Of a DNA stretch of 64,000 nt, positions 34,881-46,566 are shown in pieces. How positions within the stretch are numbered: the first letter of the stretch is position 1; each line of letters begins with the position of its first letter. The notes under the pieces are model-generated. The model worked only from the letters and a program-made list of their open reading frames with translations. It made no database searches and was not told the origin of the DNA. The position numbers and the translations under genes are program-made. Source of the DNA: Salvia splendens (Eukaryota > Streptophyta > Magnoliopsida > Lamiales > Lamiaceae); the NCBI RefSeq assembly GCF_004379255.2, contig NC_056039.1, positions 10,811,711-10,875,710 of the forward strand, read 5' to 3'.

Positions 34881-35560
34881 TATAATGGATGATGTAGGGT
34901 TTATAGACTCTAATTCTATTTCTAGAAAGTACTATTTTGATTTGATTTTCGTTTGCTTTTAATGAATTTCATTTGCAATAGGGTTGTGGGTGAAAAACAT
35001 AAGGTTGCATAACTACACTTGGAACAATTTAACTTTGGGTGATTCTTTCCTTAAATAGGTGGGGAATGTTTCATTGGTTGAATAATGATTAAATTAGGTA
35101 GGATACGCAAACGTTGCAACTTCCTTGTTGCTTTTCAGGCTCAGAGGTTGCATGCCTTGCAAGAATTAACATCGGTATTGCATTTCTTGAGGCTTAGTAT
35201 TGATATTTCTAGAAATTCTGTTTTGCCCTTTCAGCCTAAGGATTATTCACATGCCATAAACTCTGTAATTAGCAATATATGTAAGTACTACATAAACTAT
35301 ATAATTTCTTATATAACTAATCTATCTTATTGAAACACTGTAATTATCTCCTTTCACTATTAATTTTGTAATATTTGGAAGTGCCATTTGCTATAAGGTA
35401 AATGCGGGATGAGTTTTGTAAAGATGGTTTTATGGTGTCACTGGAATTGAAGGAGAGGCAGATGGAGAGACGATTTGGTTATTGATAAAGTAGTATAGGT
35501 ACGAAGGAATTGTATTATTTCTTGATAATTTCATTATACACATTACACCAATATATAATA

Positions 35561-35739
35561 CTCCCTCCGTCCCGCACTACTCGCACCTTTCTTTTTGGGC
35601 ACGGAGATTAAGGAATGAGTGATAGACAAAGTCAACAATTACGACTGTAGGTATAAATTGTTACTAAAAATGGAAAGAGTGCAAATAACTTGGGACGCCC
35701 AGAAAGGAAATAAGTGCAAGTAGTGCAGGACGGAGGGAG
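35561..35739. mobile_element. Stowaway MITE inside the copia 3' LTR
   Basis: CTCCCTCCGTCCCGCACTAC and its inverse GTAGTGCAGGACGGAGGGAG bound a 179-bp element with TA at 35559-35560 and 35740-35741. The other LTR has the uninterrupted site ATATATAATACTAG, giving a natural empty-site control. Confidence 0.97.
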
Positions 35740-35876
35740 TACTAGGAATCCCTATACATGGTAAACCTAATTAGCTTAATTACATTTGATTGCAATCTTC
35801 TATCTTTGGTAAGAGAATGATTCTCGTGTATCTTCCGTCTGATATTACGCAATCTTCTCCAACACTCCCCCTCAAG

Positions 35877-37554
35877 TTAAGCGACGGGATTTCCGATGCT
35901 CAACTTGCACAACACTTCTCGAAATAGCTTCGAGTTCACCGCCTTTGTAAGAATATCTGTCAGCTGATCTTCAGATTTGACATACGGCATCTCCACTATC
36001 TTTGCCTTGACATACGGCATCTCCACTATCTTTGCCTCAATATTCTCCTTTATGAAGTGTTTGTCCACTTCCACGTGTTTAGTCCGATCATATTAGACAG
36101 GGTTCTCTGAAATGCTGATAACCGCCTTGTTGTCACAAAACAACTTACACGTTCGAGACGAGTGCAAGTCTAACTCTCGCAGAAGCTTTCTCAGCCATAG
36201 TACTTCTGTCAGTCCACTCTTAATCCCACGGAATTCAGCCTCCGCACTAGATAGTGCGACCACCTTCTGTTTCTTGCTTCTCCATATCACGAGGTTCCCT
36301 CCAACAAAGGTAAAGTATCCTGCAGTACACTTCCTATCATTCGGATTGCCAGCCCAATCTGCGTCAGTAAATCCATGTATTTCTAAGTGTCCATGCTTCT
36401 TGAACAGGAGTCCATGTTCTGCTATACCCTTCAAGTATCGGACGATCCTTATCGCCGCTTCCCAGTGTTCCTCTTGCGGTGCATGCATGAATTGACTTAC
36501 TATTCCCACGGCGTAGGCAATGTCTGGCCTTGTGTGAGATAAGTAAATCAATTTCCCAACTAGCCTTTGGTATCTCCCCCTGTCCGCCAGTTTCGCCTTT
36601 TCTCTCATTTGTAATCCATGGTTTTGGACCGTAGAGGTGTCTACAGGCTTACAGTCTATCATCCCAACTTCTGCCAAGAGGTCGAGTATGTATTTCCTCT
36701 GGTTTATGAAGATTCCCTTTTTCGACCTTAGTACTTCTATTCCCAGAAAGTACTTAAGGAGTCCTAGATCCTTCATCTCAAATTCATTGAACAAGTTTCT
36801 CCTGAGCTCGGTCATCTCCTCTGTATCATCTCCGGTGATAATCATGTCATCTACATATATAATCAGACAAGTAATTTTACCTTCTTTCTTCTTGATGAAT
36901 AGGGTGTGGTCAGAGTTGCTCTGTTTGTATCCATACTTCTTCATTACCTCCGTGAACCTTCCAAACCATGCCCTCGGGGATTGCTTGAGTCCGTACAATG
37001 TCTTTTTCAGCTGGCATACCTCTCCAACCTGGAATTCATTGGTAAAACCGGGTGGAGGCTCCATAAAAACAGGTTTTGGCAGCTCCCCATGCAAGAAGGC
37101 ATTGGTCACATCAAATTGATGATGTGGCCAATCTTTGTTAGCAACAATTGAAAACAACACCCTCACAGTATTAATTTTTGCCACAGGTGAAAAAGTCTCA
37201 TCATAGTCAATACCATAGGTCTGAGTGTATCCTTTTACCACAAGTCTGGCTTTGTACCTTTCAATCGTGCCGTTCGGCCTTCGCTTTATAGTGAACACCC
37301 ATCTGCATCCAACGGTCTTCACTCCTTCAGGCAACTTGCCCTTCACCCACGTATTGTTCCTCATTAGTGCCCTCATCTCTGTATTCATTGCATCTCTCCA
37401 ATGTTTGTGTTTCATTGCGTCCTCTGCCGACTGTGGAATTTCTTCTTCTTCATACATTGCGGCTTCAAAGGCTCGAGCCATTTTTGCTAGGTTCCCTTGC
37501 ACGAAGTTGGCTAACGGCTCTTTCTCCCAACCTTTTCGGGAGAGTATCTCTTAG
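35877..37554 (-). pseudogene. Copia reverse transcriptase/RNase H (broken)
   Basis: The main frame (37502-36093, open upstream to about 37530) carries the RVT_2 signatures GCRWVFTIKRRPNGTIERYK, DVTNAFLHG and the catalytic YVDDMI near 36850. RNase H follows (DADWAGNP, SSAEAEF, CDNKAVISI). A stop codon after ENPV separates the final segment (YDRTKHVEVDKHFIKE and on, to 35877). That tail contains a 30-bp tandem duplication (AKIVEMPYVK twice). A frameshift near 37525 disconnects it from the upstream integrase frame. Confidence 0.9.
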
Positions 37555-39207
37555 GTGGGATTCCTCTTGTAGTTCGATGGGGAAGAATATACTTTCCCGT
37601 GTCACTATCCACAATGTTGTCTTCTTCCTCTGTACTTATAGAGTTAGGAGAAACTGAATCTTCAATAGGACTAGGTTCAGGTGTTACCTCGGATATCACT
37701 GAAGGAGGATCTGTGGGACGCGGATGAGATGACTCTTGCGGTGAGACTTGCTCGGCAGCAATGACAACTGGTTCTGTTAGATCCTCAATCAAAGAGTTTG
37801 GAAGTGGCACAACCCAACTTAGATAGTCCGACGAACTATTTGGTTCACTCTCCCCCTGACTACTAAGGTGCGCGTAGTAGAAGAACTCGGTTTCTAGGAA
37901 GTTACAATTCATGGTGGTGATGATTTTTTTAGTGTGGGGGTCAAAACATCGGTACCCTTTCTGATTTATCCCATACCCAAGGAAGACGCATTTGGTTGCA
38001 CAAGGCGATAGTTTGGTTCTTTCGTGTTTCGGGATATAGACATAGACGGTGCAACCAAAGACTTTTGGGGAGAGGTTAAGGTGTTGTGGAACCTTTGTTT
38101 TTGTGGACAAGATGTCAATGGGGTTTTTTTGTTGAGCATTTTTGTAGGAAGTCGGTTCATGAGATAGGCAGAGGTGGCTATGGCTTCGGGCCAGAAATGT
38201 TTTGGTACTTTGGATTCGATCATTAAGGCTCGAGTGATTTCAAGGATCATTCGGTTTTTTCTTTCGGCTACCCAATTCTGTTCTGGAGTGTAGGCACTGG
38301 ATGTTCGGTGGATCATGCCTTTGTCTTTGCAAAACTGTGTCATCGAACTGTTAACGAACTCCATCCCATTATCGGACCTAAGAGTTTGAATGGTGGTATG
38401 GAACTGTGTTTGGATCATTTTATAGAAAAGGATAAATTTTTCGACAACATCAGATTTATGTTTTAAAAAATATATCCACCTCATTCTAGTGCAATCATCC
38501 ACAAATATCACAAAATATCGAAAATTTCCCCCACCACTAATTGGTGCAGGGCCCCACACATCAGATTGTATCAAGGAAAAAATGGAATTCATACGAGTGT
38601 TTGTGGGTTTAAATGACTGTCTGTGGCTCTTGGCCAAAACACACGTTTCACATGAAAAATCAGTAGGAATTGAAATGTTCGGAAAAAGAAGTTTAAAGTA
38701 ACCAGAGGAAGGGTGTCCTAGTCTTCGGTGCCACAGCCAAATTTCTTGTTTCGTGGATCCGTGAGCCAGCATCGCATTGCCATGTTGAGCTATATCGTCC
38801 ACATAATAGAGTCCTTGCCTCTCAGTGCCACGCCCAAGAATCCTCCTCGTCTGAATATCCTGTAATATACAGAAAGTGGGATGCATTAGGAGAGTACAAT
38901 TCAGGTCTCTAGTCACATGACTAATCGACATCAATCTCTGAGATAATGTAGGAACATGTAAACAGTTTGACAAACGGAGAGTAGGAGATATATCAATGGT
39001 TCCCGACCCAACAACAGTAATTAATTCCTCATTTGCGGTTTTGATGTATGTATCAGTCACTATCTCATAGCTACTAAAGTCATCTCTTTCTGGGGTCATA
39101 GTGTCAGTGGCTCCACAATCAAAAATCCACCATTTATTCTTCGATCTATCATTATTATAGACATGAAATGCAGGGGAAATATTTTCTAGTGGTGCAAAGG
39201 GATTTTT
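37511..39207 (-). pseudogene. Copia protease-integrase region (broken)
   Basis: The frame opens at 39207 and shows the aspartic protease motif WWIFDCGATDT. The integrase HHCC zinc site follows (WLWHRRLGHP ... CETCVLAK), then the core with DDE residues: SDVWGP, RSDNGMEF, and Glu in TPEQNWVAER. A one-base shift at the homopolymer near 38120-38130 moves the reading to a second frame (38110-37511: FGCTVYVYIPKHERTKLSP, FLGYGINQKGYRCFDP). The polyprotein cannot be made in one piece. Confidence 0.88.
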
Positions 39208-39298
39208 TTACACAAAACTACAAGTATTTGGGTATTTTCGAGTTTTAGTCAATGTCTGGGGTGGTAAATGATATTTCACAGAATCTGGGGGTCTAAAC

Positions 39299-40513
39299 TC
39301 AATAGGGTGGGGGTTTATTTTCGAAATATATGTTTTTCATGGGGGGTAATTTATATTTAGGAAAAGGGTTAGGGTTTGGTTTTAAACCAAACCCTTTACC
39401 TCCATTACAGCCGCCGACGCCTCGCAGCTCCTCCGCCCTCTCAGCGAAATTGCCGACCCCCCTCACGCCGCCGCCGCTGGTCGAAGTTCCCGGTGGTTTC
39501 CCTTGGTCAGCCCCGGTCGGTTCTCTATTTCCGACCGCGAATTGCCCCTTTTCGTTGATGGTGACCGCCATCTTTGCCTGAGCCGCTCGCGCCTTCTGCT
39601 TCTCCTCCCACCACTCCGGATATCCGATTAAGAGGAAGCACTCCTCCCGGGTATGTCTTGGTTTCCCACAGTGAGAACAAACCAATCGGGATTTGTCCGA
39701 CTTGCTTCCCGGTCGGTAGGTGGCTGTGGTGGGTTGTGGTGGTCCGCGGGAGGTCGGGCGGCGGCTCTGGGCAGCGAGGCAGAACCCGATTCCTCCAGCA
39801 GATGAGTCGGTTGTTTTGCTGTCATCGTCTCCGGCGGGTGGAGAGGTTGTGTTGATGCTCCTCCAGGCAGCCTCCCTTTTCACCCAGCCGTAGGCTTTTT
39901 CGAGTGACATCTCTGGTCCATCCTTGAGGATGTCTCTCCTGATTGAATCATATTCTTGATTCAACCCTGTTAGGAACTTGATTAGCCACTTGTTGTTGGA
40001 GAATTCTCGGAATTGGTCGACTCCCTTGTCGCAACATGTGATTGGTTGTTTCTGGCAGCGATCAATATTGATCCACAGCCCATTTATTTTTCGGTAGTAT
40101 GTCTCTAGATCGAGATTCCCTTGCCTGATGTTAATCGCTTTTTCCTTCAGGTCGTAGATGAGATACGGTTCCGCCCTGCTCTCATAAGTCACCCTCAGGC
40201 AGTCCCATAATGCCTTCGAGGTTTGGTGATGTGCGAAATCGGTAATAATATCGTCTTCGATATTGTCGACTATCCATGAAAAGACGACCAGATCGTCTTC
40301 CTCCCAGTCCTCGTACCCCTTGCTTGCGGGTTCAGGAGGCTCATTCCTGATGTATGAGTAGGCCCCTCGGCCTCCGATCTTGACCTTCATCAATCTGGAC
40401 TAGATCGGGTAGTTTTTCCCGTTCAATTTGAACGCAACCGTAACGTTCTTGTTGTCCCTCAACTTTGTAGATGCTTTCGGATTCGTTTTCGTATCCTTCT
40501 CGGTGTCTGACAT
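39299..40513 (-). pseudogene. Copia gag with early stop
   Basis: An ATG at 40513 starts the copia gag N-terminus. The codon following NGKNYPI is TAG (40400-40402) where family members have a Trp. After the stop the frame is open for 364 codons: UBN2-type gag and a CX2CX4HX4C zinc knuckle (CSHCGKPRHTREEC), then a proline/glycine-rich tail. Only one substitution breaks gag. Internal initiation at MMKVK would give an N-terminally shortened Gag. Confidence 0.88.
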
Positions 40514-40823
40514 TGTTTCTGATGTAGGATTTGATTTCTGTGGTTGATTTTGGCTATGGGTCGAGAATTTGGTATGGTATGGCTATGATGATATTGTTCT
40601 GAGCCAAGATTAAACCTGCTCTGAGGCCATGATAAAGTAGTATAGGTATGAAGGAATTGTATTATTTCTTGATAATTTCATTATACACATTACACCAATA
40701 TATAATACTAGTATACATGGTAAACCTAATTAGCTTAATTACATTTGATTGCAATCTTCTATCTTTGGTAAGAGAATGATTCTCGTGTATCTTCCGTCTG
40801 ATATTACACAATCTTCTCCAACA

Positions 40824-43721
40824 GTTACAGATAAAGAATGAATAAATTAGAGTGTTCGGGAGTTATAAGGAGAAAAATTATCGGCGAAATAAATCTAGGA
40901 AATTATTGTATTGCCAAGAACATTTTGATACAAGAATTCAAAAATTAACTGTATTTTGTTATTTTTCATGTCCTATAAAAATAAAATATTTTGGAAATGA
41001 TATGCAAGAAAATGAAAAAAAATAAAATAGTATTAATGAAAGTAAGATTTGGATGAACAATAAATATGACTAAAGTAGCATTTTTTGGGACGAGTAAAGT
41101 TTATTATCTTGAATTTGCCTCATATATAAATATCAAGTGGAGCAAAGATTATTGGACCTAGAAATAAAGGACTAGTTTTTTTTCCCTATATCTATGCTTG
41201 GAATTCGAATGTAACTCGGGCATGAAATTCCCAACCTTAGCCCAGGTCAGCAAGTTACTCCAACCTATGGCCCAAATTTGGGATCCTTTATGCTGCCCTC
41301 TAATGGGCCAAAACTGCTTATCTAAGTGAGAATGGTCAGCCCAATTACAGATTAAATAAAAATATACTACTATGGTGAAAACTTATACTAGGAGTAGTAC
41401 TTAAACTTTAAGAATGGAGTAGTATTTAAGAATAAAAATTTATATTCGATTACTCTGTATCGTGAAAAACTACGGTGAATGATTACTCTGTCTAGTGATT
41501 TCATGGTCAATATTCCAATCCAATAGAGTATTCCAATTTTTTTGAAATCATTGATTTTGACAACGAATTTATCATATTCTTCTATAAAATAACATTATAT
41601 TTTAAATAGGAATATCCACCCAAAAATTTAAAATATATAATACCTCAGATTTTATGGAACCCATATCACATTATTACATAATATACTGTATTATAAAAAA
41701 AAACCCTATATTATACTCCCTACTACATGGAGATTTACATATAAATAACATTTTTTAAGACAAAAAATGTCCATAAATAAGTCTAATCAAGCTTGTGTTA
41801 TCCAATAGCCAAAACAATATATGTTGAGATTCACAACACAAAATATGTTCAATTAGAACTGTGTCAGTGCATAGGTGTAAGGTGTGTGGGTTTGGTTTCA
41901 TATAAATTTTGAAAAAAATGTAGCAATTATATGTAGTATGTTCCAGTTGAGGAGATTCACCCAAAATTTGAGAGTGATGGATCGTTGGTGTAAGCATGCA
42001 TGAAATGTATGGTTTCTTATCAAAGTAAGGGATTTTTTGACCTCTCTCTCTTCTATATACTAGGAGTATGATAGATGCTTCAGATTTCAGGCAACCTCGA
42101 ACTTGAGTTTTGTGTTTATTAGCTCACTACTATTATATACAATATGGTCCTTCATATTCTCAATTCTTTCTATATGCTCTTTTTTTACTCTAGATAATGA
42201 CTAAGCACGTAGTACTATGTGTTATATCCCCATCATGATTTCAAAGTGATATAAATTTGACATAGGCAAAGCCGGATGCAATTAACTCATACTACTTCAA
42301 AACGTTGTAACTTAAATACACAATTAGCTCATTTACACTACTAATCAAACCCACCTAAAAATTCCATCATCATGATTTACAGTTTTCACAACTTATATAG
42401 CTGGAAAAGTTAATTATATTTTCTACAATATGTCTGTGGGAGATGCAGAACTAATAATTTTGGCACAATGCATGTTAATATGTTCTTGTTAGTGTGCACG
42501 GGCAACTATCATGTTTTTAGGTGACACTCGAATTACTACTGTCTTTGAATAAATTCACTAAATTTATTTTTGTGTAATACTAAGCCATTGTACAAAAATA
42601 AGAAATTTAATTATACCTTTGCAGAGTAGTGATTTAGGGAAACCACTACTTAAATGCATTACTAGAGAACACGAATTTAGTTCACTATAGGAGTGATTTA
42701 ATTCACTATGTGAAGGAGTGAACTAAAACGTCATTACAGTAACCTAAATCCTTCATGGAGTAAATGCTCCATATAATGGTGTTTTAGTTCACTAGATTAT
42801 TTTGATCTAATAATTAAGATTTGTTCTTTAATTATACACTTAATATTAGTTCTACTTTTCTATCTTCCTACCTTTGCAGCCTTATTAATTATCATAATAA
42901 ATAGTACATGTATTCAACTAAATATAATATTCCAGAAAGCATAAAAAATTATAAACTTAGAAACATCTCATAATTATAATCTCAGTTTTCAAAGTGGGAC
43001 ACTTATTTGGTGGGTAAAGCAAAATAGGACATGTATTTAAACACGGTGAGAGCAAACCTTTTACGTAATACATGGGTAAATAAATTGGCCTTCTCTCAAT
43101 TAAAATAAGCTATACAATATGCTTATCGAAACACACTACATAACTTCTTTTTTCTTTTTGTTAAGACATAATCCTTTTTCAAGAATTACTTAAAAAAATA
43201 TCCAACTGTTCAAGATGTGAAATGGGGTAGGTACTGTATTTATTGGGCTTCATTTATTAAGGATTTTATTCATGTCTCTTTATTTTTTTATATGAAGTTA
43301 TTTTCCATCATATAAATTGTTTAATTCGTTATAGTTCCATTTGTATCATAATATTAAGCTATGGAAATTTTAGAACTGAATTATTGTGTGTTTATTGCAT
43401 AGGGGAAAAAATTACCAGCATACTGAAAATAGCAGAATGCATACGTAGACCGTAGTAAAATATATCCCACCATAATTTTAATTTTAGGAGTATAATCTAA
43501 AATGGCACGCGTAACAAACTATGGGGCCCGCCAACATTCATGGTATTGGTAGGTAGTTTTATTTGTCCACGGCGAACTCAACTTTTTAATGTTTAACCTC
43601 TGTCTCCTCTTTTATTTCAACCACTCTATTTATTATTCTAACTTAAATATTATTTACATTTTATTGAGAAAAAAAAAAGGATGAACCCAATTTCCTAGGA
43701 CCATTGATGTCAAAATTCATA
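40824..43721. other. AT-rich intergenic region
   Basis: No gene was recognised. It contains a short member of the Mutator-like MITE family at about 42627-42866 and otherwise low-complexity A/T sequence. The open frame at 41755-41997 shows no protein-like features. Confidence 0.6.
42627..42866. mobile_element. Short Mutator-like MITE relative
   Basis: The left side GTAGTGATTTAGGGAAACC ... ACTAGAGAACACGAATTTA matches 31174 onwards. The right side GATTTGTTCTTTAATTATAC (near 42821) resembles the right subterminal part of elements A and B. The core contains GTGATTTAATTCACTATGTG. It is about 240 bp and non-coding; exact ends are uncertain. Confidence 0.5.
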
Positions 43722-45693
43722 GGGTGTCCATCATGGTGGCCCTTGAAGGTCACCAAATGTGGCCCGGCCACCATTCGTGGTTCTTATGTGGCCCTCCGCA
43801 ATGGTAAAAGTAACAAAATTAATAAAAATAACAAGGGCCACCAAATGTGGCCCTCTAAAAAAATTTAATTTATTTGCTTTTTTAATGTTATTTTTTAATT
43901 TAACTATATTAAATTTTAGTAGACTCATAATTTGGGAAATAAACATAATTTAATAAAGTTACGAATTAGAGATAAATTTTCGTCGTACGTTTGATAGGGG
44001 AAAATTCTACAACGACATTTTTTAAAAAACACAACATAAAAAGATAAAAAAAAAATGCCACAGCTACCTACTCGGTGGCGTCATCGGAATCCGGCACATC
44101 TTCTTCACCTCCTCCACCGCCGCCTACACCGGCCCCACTGGCGCTAGCTTCGCCCGTCTCCGACCGAACGAAGAAGCCCAACTTCGACCTCAATCTAAGA
44201 ATGAGGTCGTAGTACATCATCTTGGTGATAGGGTCTGTCGACTTCTCGTACAAGGACAAGTTATCCGCAAGTTGCTTCATCATCTGCACCTCCAGTGTTT
44301 GAGTCAACGCCGCGGTCGGTGAAGGGCGCGGTGCCGCCGCGCTCGACCGAGAGACTTGGGAAGCGGTTCTAGCTTCTCGGATGGCAGCTTGTTGGCCCTG
44401 CGGGCGCTGGCGCCTCGACATTGTCGAGGGGGGCTCATCCCTCACATCGTCATTCAGGTCGAATGCACGTGAGTCGCTACCACTGCTGTAGGTGCCGTCG
44501 GCCACGATTTTTGTCCGCTTCCCAGTAGGACCGGTCTCATCATCGCAGATCGCCTTGAATTGAGGGGAGTCTCGGAGAAGCATGTATTCATTCCAGTAGG
44601 TGAACTTGGGCCAACGTTCAGTATTAAACAACTGATACGATAACGCCCGTACATCGGCTTCGCTGTGGCCGCTTTCGGCATTCTGGAGCTGTTTCTCGTA
44701 AATGCTCCTAAACCTCTTCACAGCTCTACTGATCCGGCTGAACTTCTTCCGGATCTGGCCTTCATCACATCCGGCACTGCCTTCTGGTTTGAAGCCGTTA
44801 TACTCCGTCAGGATGCGCCTCCAGAAGCAAAAGTCGGTCTGATCTGTGCCGATGACCGGATTCGTCGTGACCGCCTCCCAAGCCCGCGCAACAGCGAGGG
44901 ATTCGTCGTCGTTGTACTTCTCGCCCCGCCGATCACCACCGCCTCGGCCACCGCTGGTTTCTGGCTCTCCGTCTCCGCCTCGCCCGCCCCCGGTGGGCCC
45001 CTGCTCTCTGCCGCCTCGCCTCCCACCGCCGCCGCCTCGCCTCCCACCGCCGCCGCCGCCTCGCCTCCCACCGCCACCGTCGCCGCCTCGCCCCTCACCA
45101 CCGCCGGTTCGGCGACCCCCGGTGGGGGCCTCCATCTCCACACTACCGGATGTCGGGGTCTCCGGTGTACCCATCAACTGTTCTCATGTGAATCTATCAG
45201 ATTCAGACAGAGGAGACTGGGAGTATTGGAATTGGGAGGATTAGAAGTGCTGGGACGGGTTGTTGATCGCGTCCATATTCGGTTGGTAGTCACCGAACCC
45301 CGATGGTTGGCGAACCAAGTTCCTCTGCTGGGATGACTGGACCCGGAATTGGGGCGATTGCGGACTCCACATCTGATTGGGGAAGTTGTCGTATCCCGAG
45401 TCTCCATACCCCGGGGAATTACCATCTCCACCTTGCATTTTTTGTAGGGTTTGGAAGTGTAAAATGAAGGGATTGGAAGTGTAGGAATAAGTGGAAAAAA
45501 TGGAAATAGAAGTGCATATTTATAAAAAAATTTCGAAATAAAAAAAAAAATTATTTACGCGGCCCGCTGCAATGGAGGGCCACGGCTCAGCCGAGCGAAG
45601 GCCGCGGCCGCGGCTCGCCCTTGGCTCTCGGCACTCTGCAATGGGGGACCGCACACCGAGCCGCGGGCCGCGACTCCCCCATTATGGACACTC
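43722..45693 (-). mobile_element. Harbinger derivative carrying only the MYB-like ORF1
   Basis: The inverted ends are GGGTGTCCATCATGG and (reverse complement) GAGTGTCCATAATGG; the flanks ATA and CTA differ by one base. Subterminal sequences repeat GGCCACCA/GGCCGCG motifs. The only protein-like content is the ORF1 gene on the minus strand (44068-45438). There is no DDE transposase in the 2-kb element, so it is non-autonomous. Confidence 0.75.
44068..45438 (-). pseudogene. PIF/Harbinger ORF1 (MYB/SANT-like, NAM-associated type), N-terminus broken
   Basis: The start at 45438 (MQGGDGNSPGYG) reads through NPSQHF to TAA at 45241-45243, then to a second in-frame stop before EQLMGTPETP. From 45174 the frame is open for 368 codons. 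A Gly/Arg-rich segment leads to the trihelix/MYB-like DNA-binding part (YNDDESLAVARAWEAVTTN ... QIRKKFSRISRAVKRFRS) and to the family C-terminus (KMMYYDLILRLRSKLGFFV). In Harbinger elements ORF1 helps transposase bind and enter the nucleus. The long intact part suggests recent loss or residual function. Confidence 0.8.
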
Positions 45694-46156
45694 CTAGCAA
45701 TTTCAGGGCCGCGGGAATGTGCAGTTAAATTAGTGAGCATTTATTGGCCACAATTTTTTGAGGGTTAGAGTTCTCGTGTGTTGTTGCGAATCATTTCCTA
45801 GCTCATATATATGTGCTCGGCGGAGACATTTTGTTCGAACATAGTTTCGGTGCTCAAAATTAACAAGAGGTTCCGTGCTCAGTAAAAATATGTTGCCCGA
45901 GCACACGAGCAGTGATCGGACATAATGTGAGATGTGTTCGGAAAACTAGTTTAGTCAATTTAACACTTCAAATTATTCAAATTTGCCTTCTAAAGGGCAT
46001 TATAGATGTTGAGAAGAGTGCTGGACATAAAATTGACTCTTCATAATCATAATTATGCATGTATGCATAATGTATATGACATGCGTTTTGCTACTGACCC
46101 TTGACTAGGAATTACATATCAATTGGATAAAAAAACCTTAAACACTTGTTTGGTTA
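45694..46156. other. Spacer between Harbinger and gypsy elements
   Basis: Short AT-rich spacer, no gene or RNA feature recognised. Confidence 0.6.
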
Positions 46157-46566
46157 TGATACGAACCTCTATTATTATTATTTAGTTTAGATATTATAGG
46201 GATTTAACATATCTTTTTCTATATTTCTGTTTTCTTGTTCATTAAGTCAGTAGCATTATAAATAGGATAGACTGTTATCTTTTTTATTCATTCAATCAAT
46301 TAATGAAATATTTTCTCCACCAAGGATAACGTGTGTTTTTTAATCCTAACTTTGGATTCCCTCCGCCGATCCTAATTGGACGCCAGAGTATTCTATCAGC
46401 CGCCGAGTTATCTGCCCGACGGGAGCGACTCCCGCGCACAGAAACTCTGCCACCGTCCGCCCAGCCTATTGGTCGCCGGAAATTGATCTCCACCGCCGAA
46501 CGAAACTCGCCGCCGGTGCTTGTTAAGGGAAACACCCTTAACAACTAGTGCTTTCATCCAGTACTC

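Larger units (their letters stand above)
33682..35482. other. Intergenic region rich in MITE remnants
   Basis: Upstream of the patatin-like gene. It contains two partial or complete Stowaway copies at 34105-34190 and 34567-34880 around a palindromic insert. I see no gene; the open frame at 35085-35333 has no protein-like features. Confidence 0.6.
35483..40823 (-). mobile_element. Ty1/copia LTR retrotransposon
   Basis: The LTRs are 40630-40823 (194 bp, 5' in element sense) and 35483-35864 (same LTR plus a Stowaway). Both run TG...CA. Flanks GTTAT/GTTAC are a 5-bp duplication with one mismatch. The primer site next to the 5' LTR, TGGCCTCAGAGCAGG in element sense (40615-40629), is a variant of the plant initiator-Met tRNA site. 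The polypurine tract (CTTGAGGGGGAG in element sense) is at 35865-35876. Gag, protease, integrase, reverse transcriptase and RNase H are all present in copia order, but stops and frameshifts break them. LTRs differ by only a few bases, so the insertion is young. Confidence 0.93.

Noticed and set aside
39330..39855. Plus-strand ORFs opposite copia gag
   Set aside because: Antisense shadows of the Pro/Gly-rich gag tail and zinc knuckle region.
44665..45336. Plus-strand 223-aa ORF opposite the Harbinger ORF1
   Set aside because: It is the antisense shadow of the Gly/Arg-rich GC-rich ORF1 and has low-complexity Pro/Ala content.
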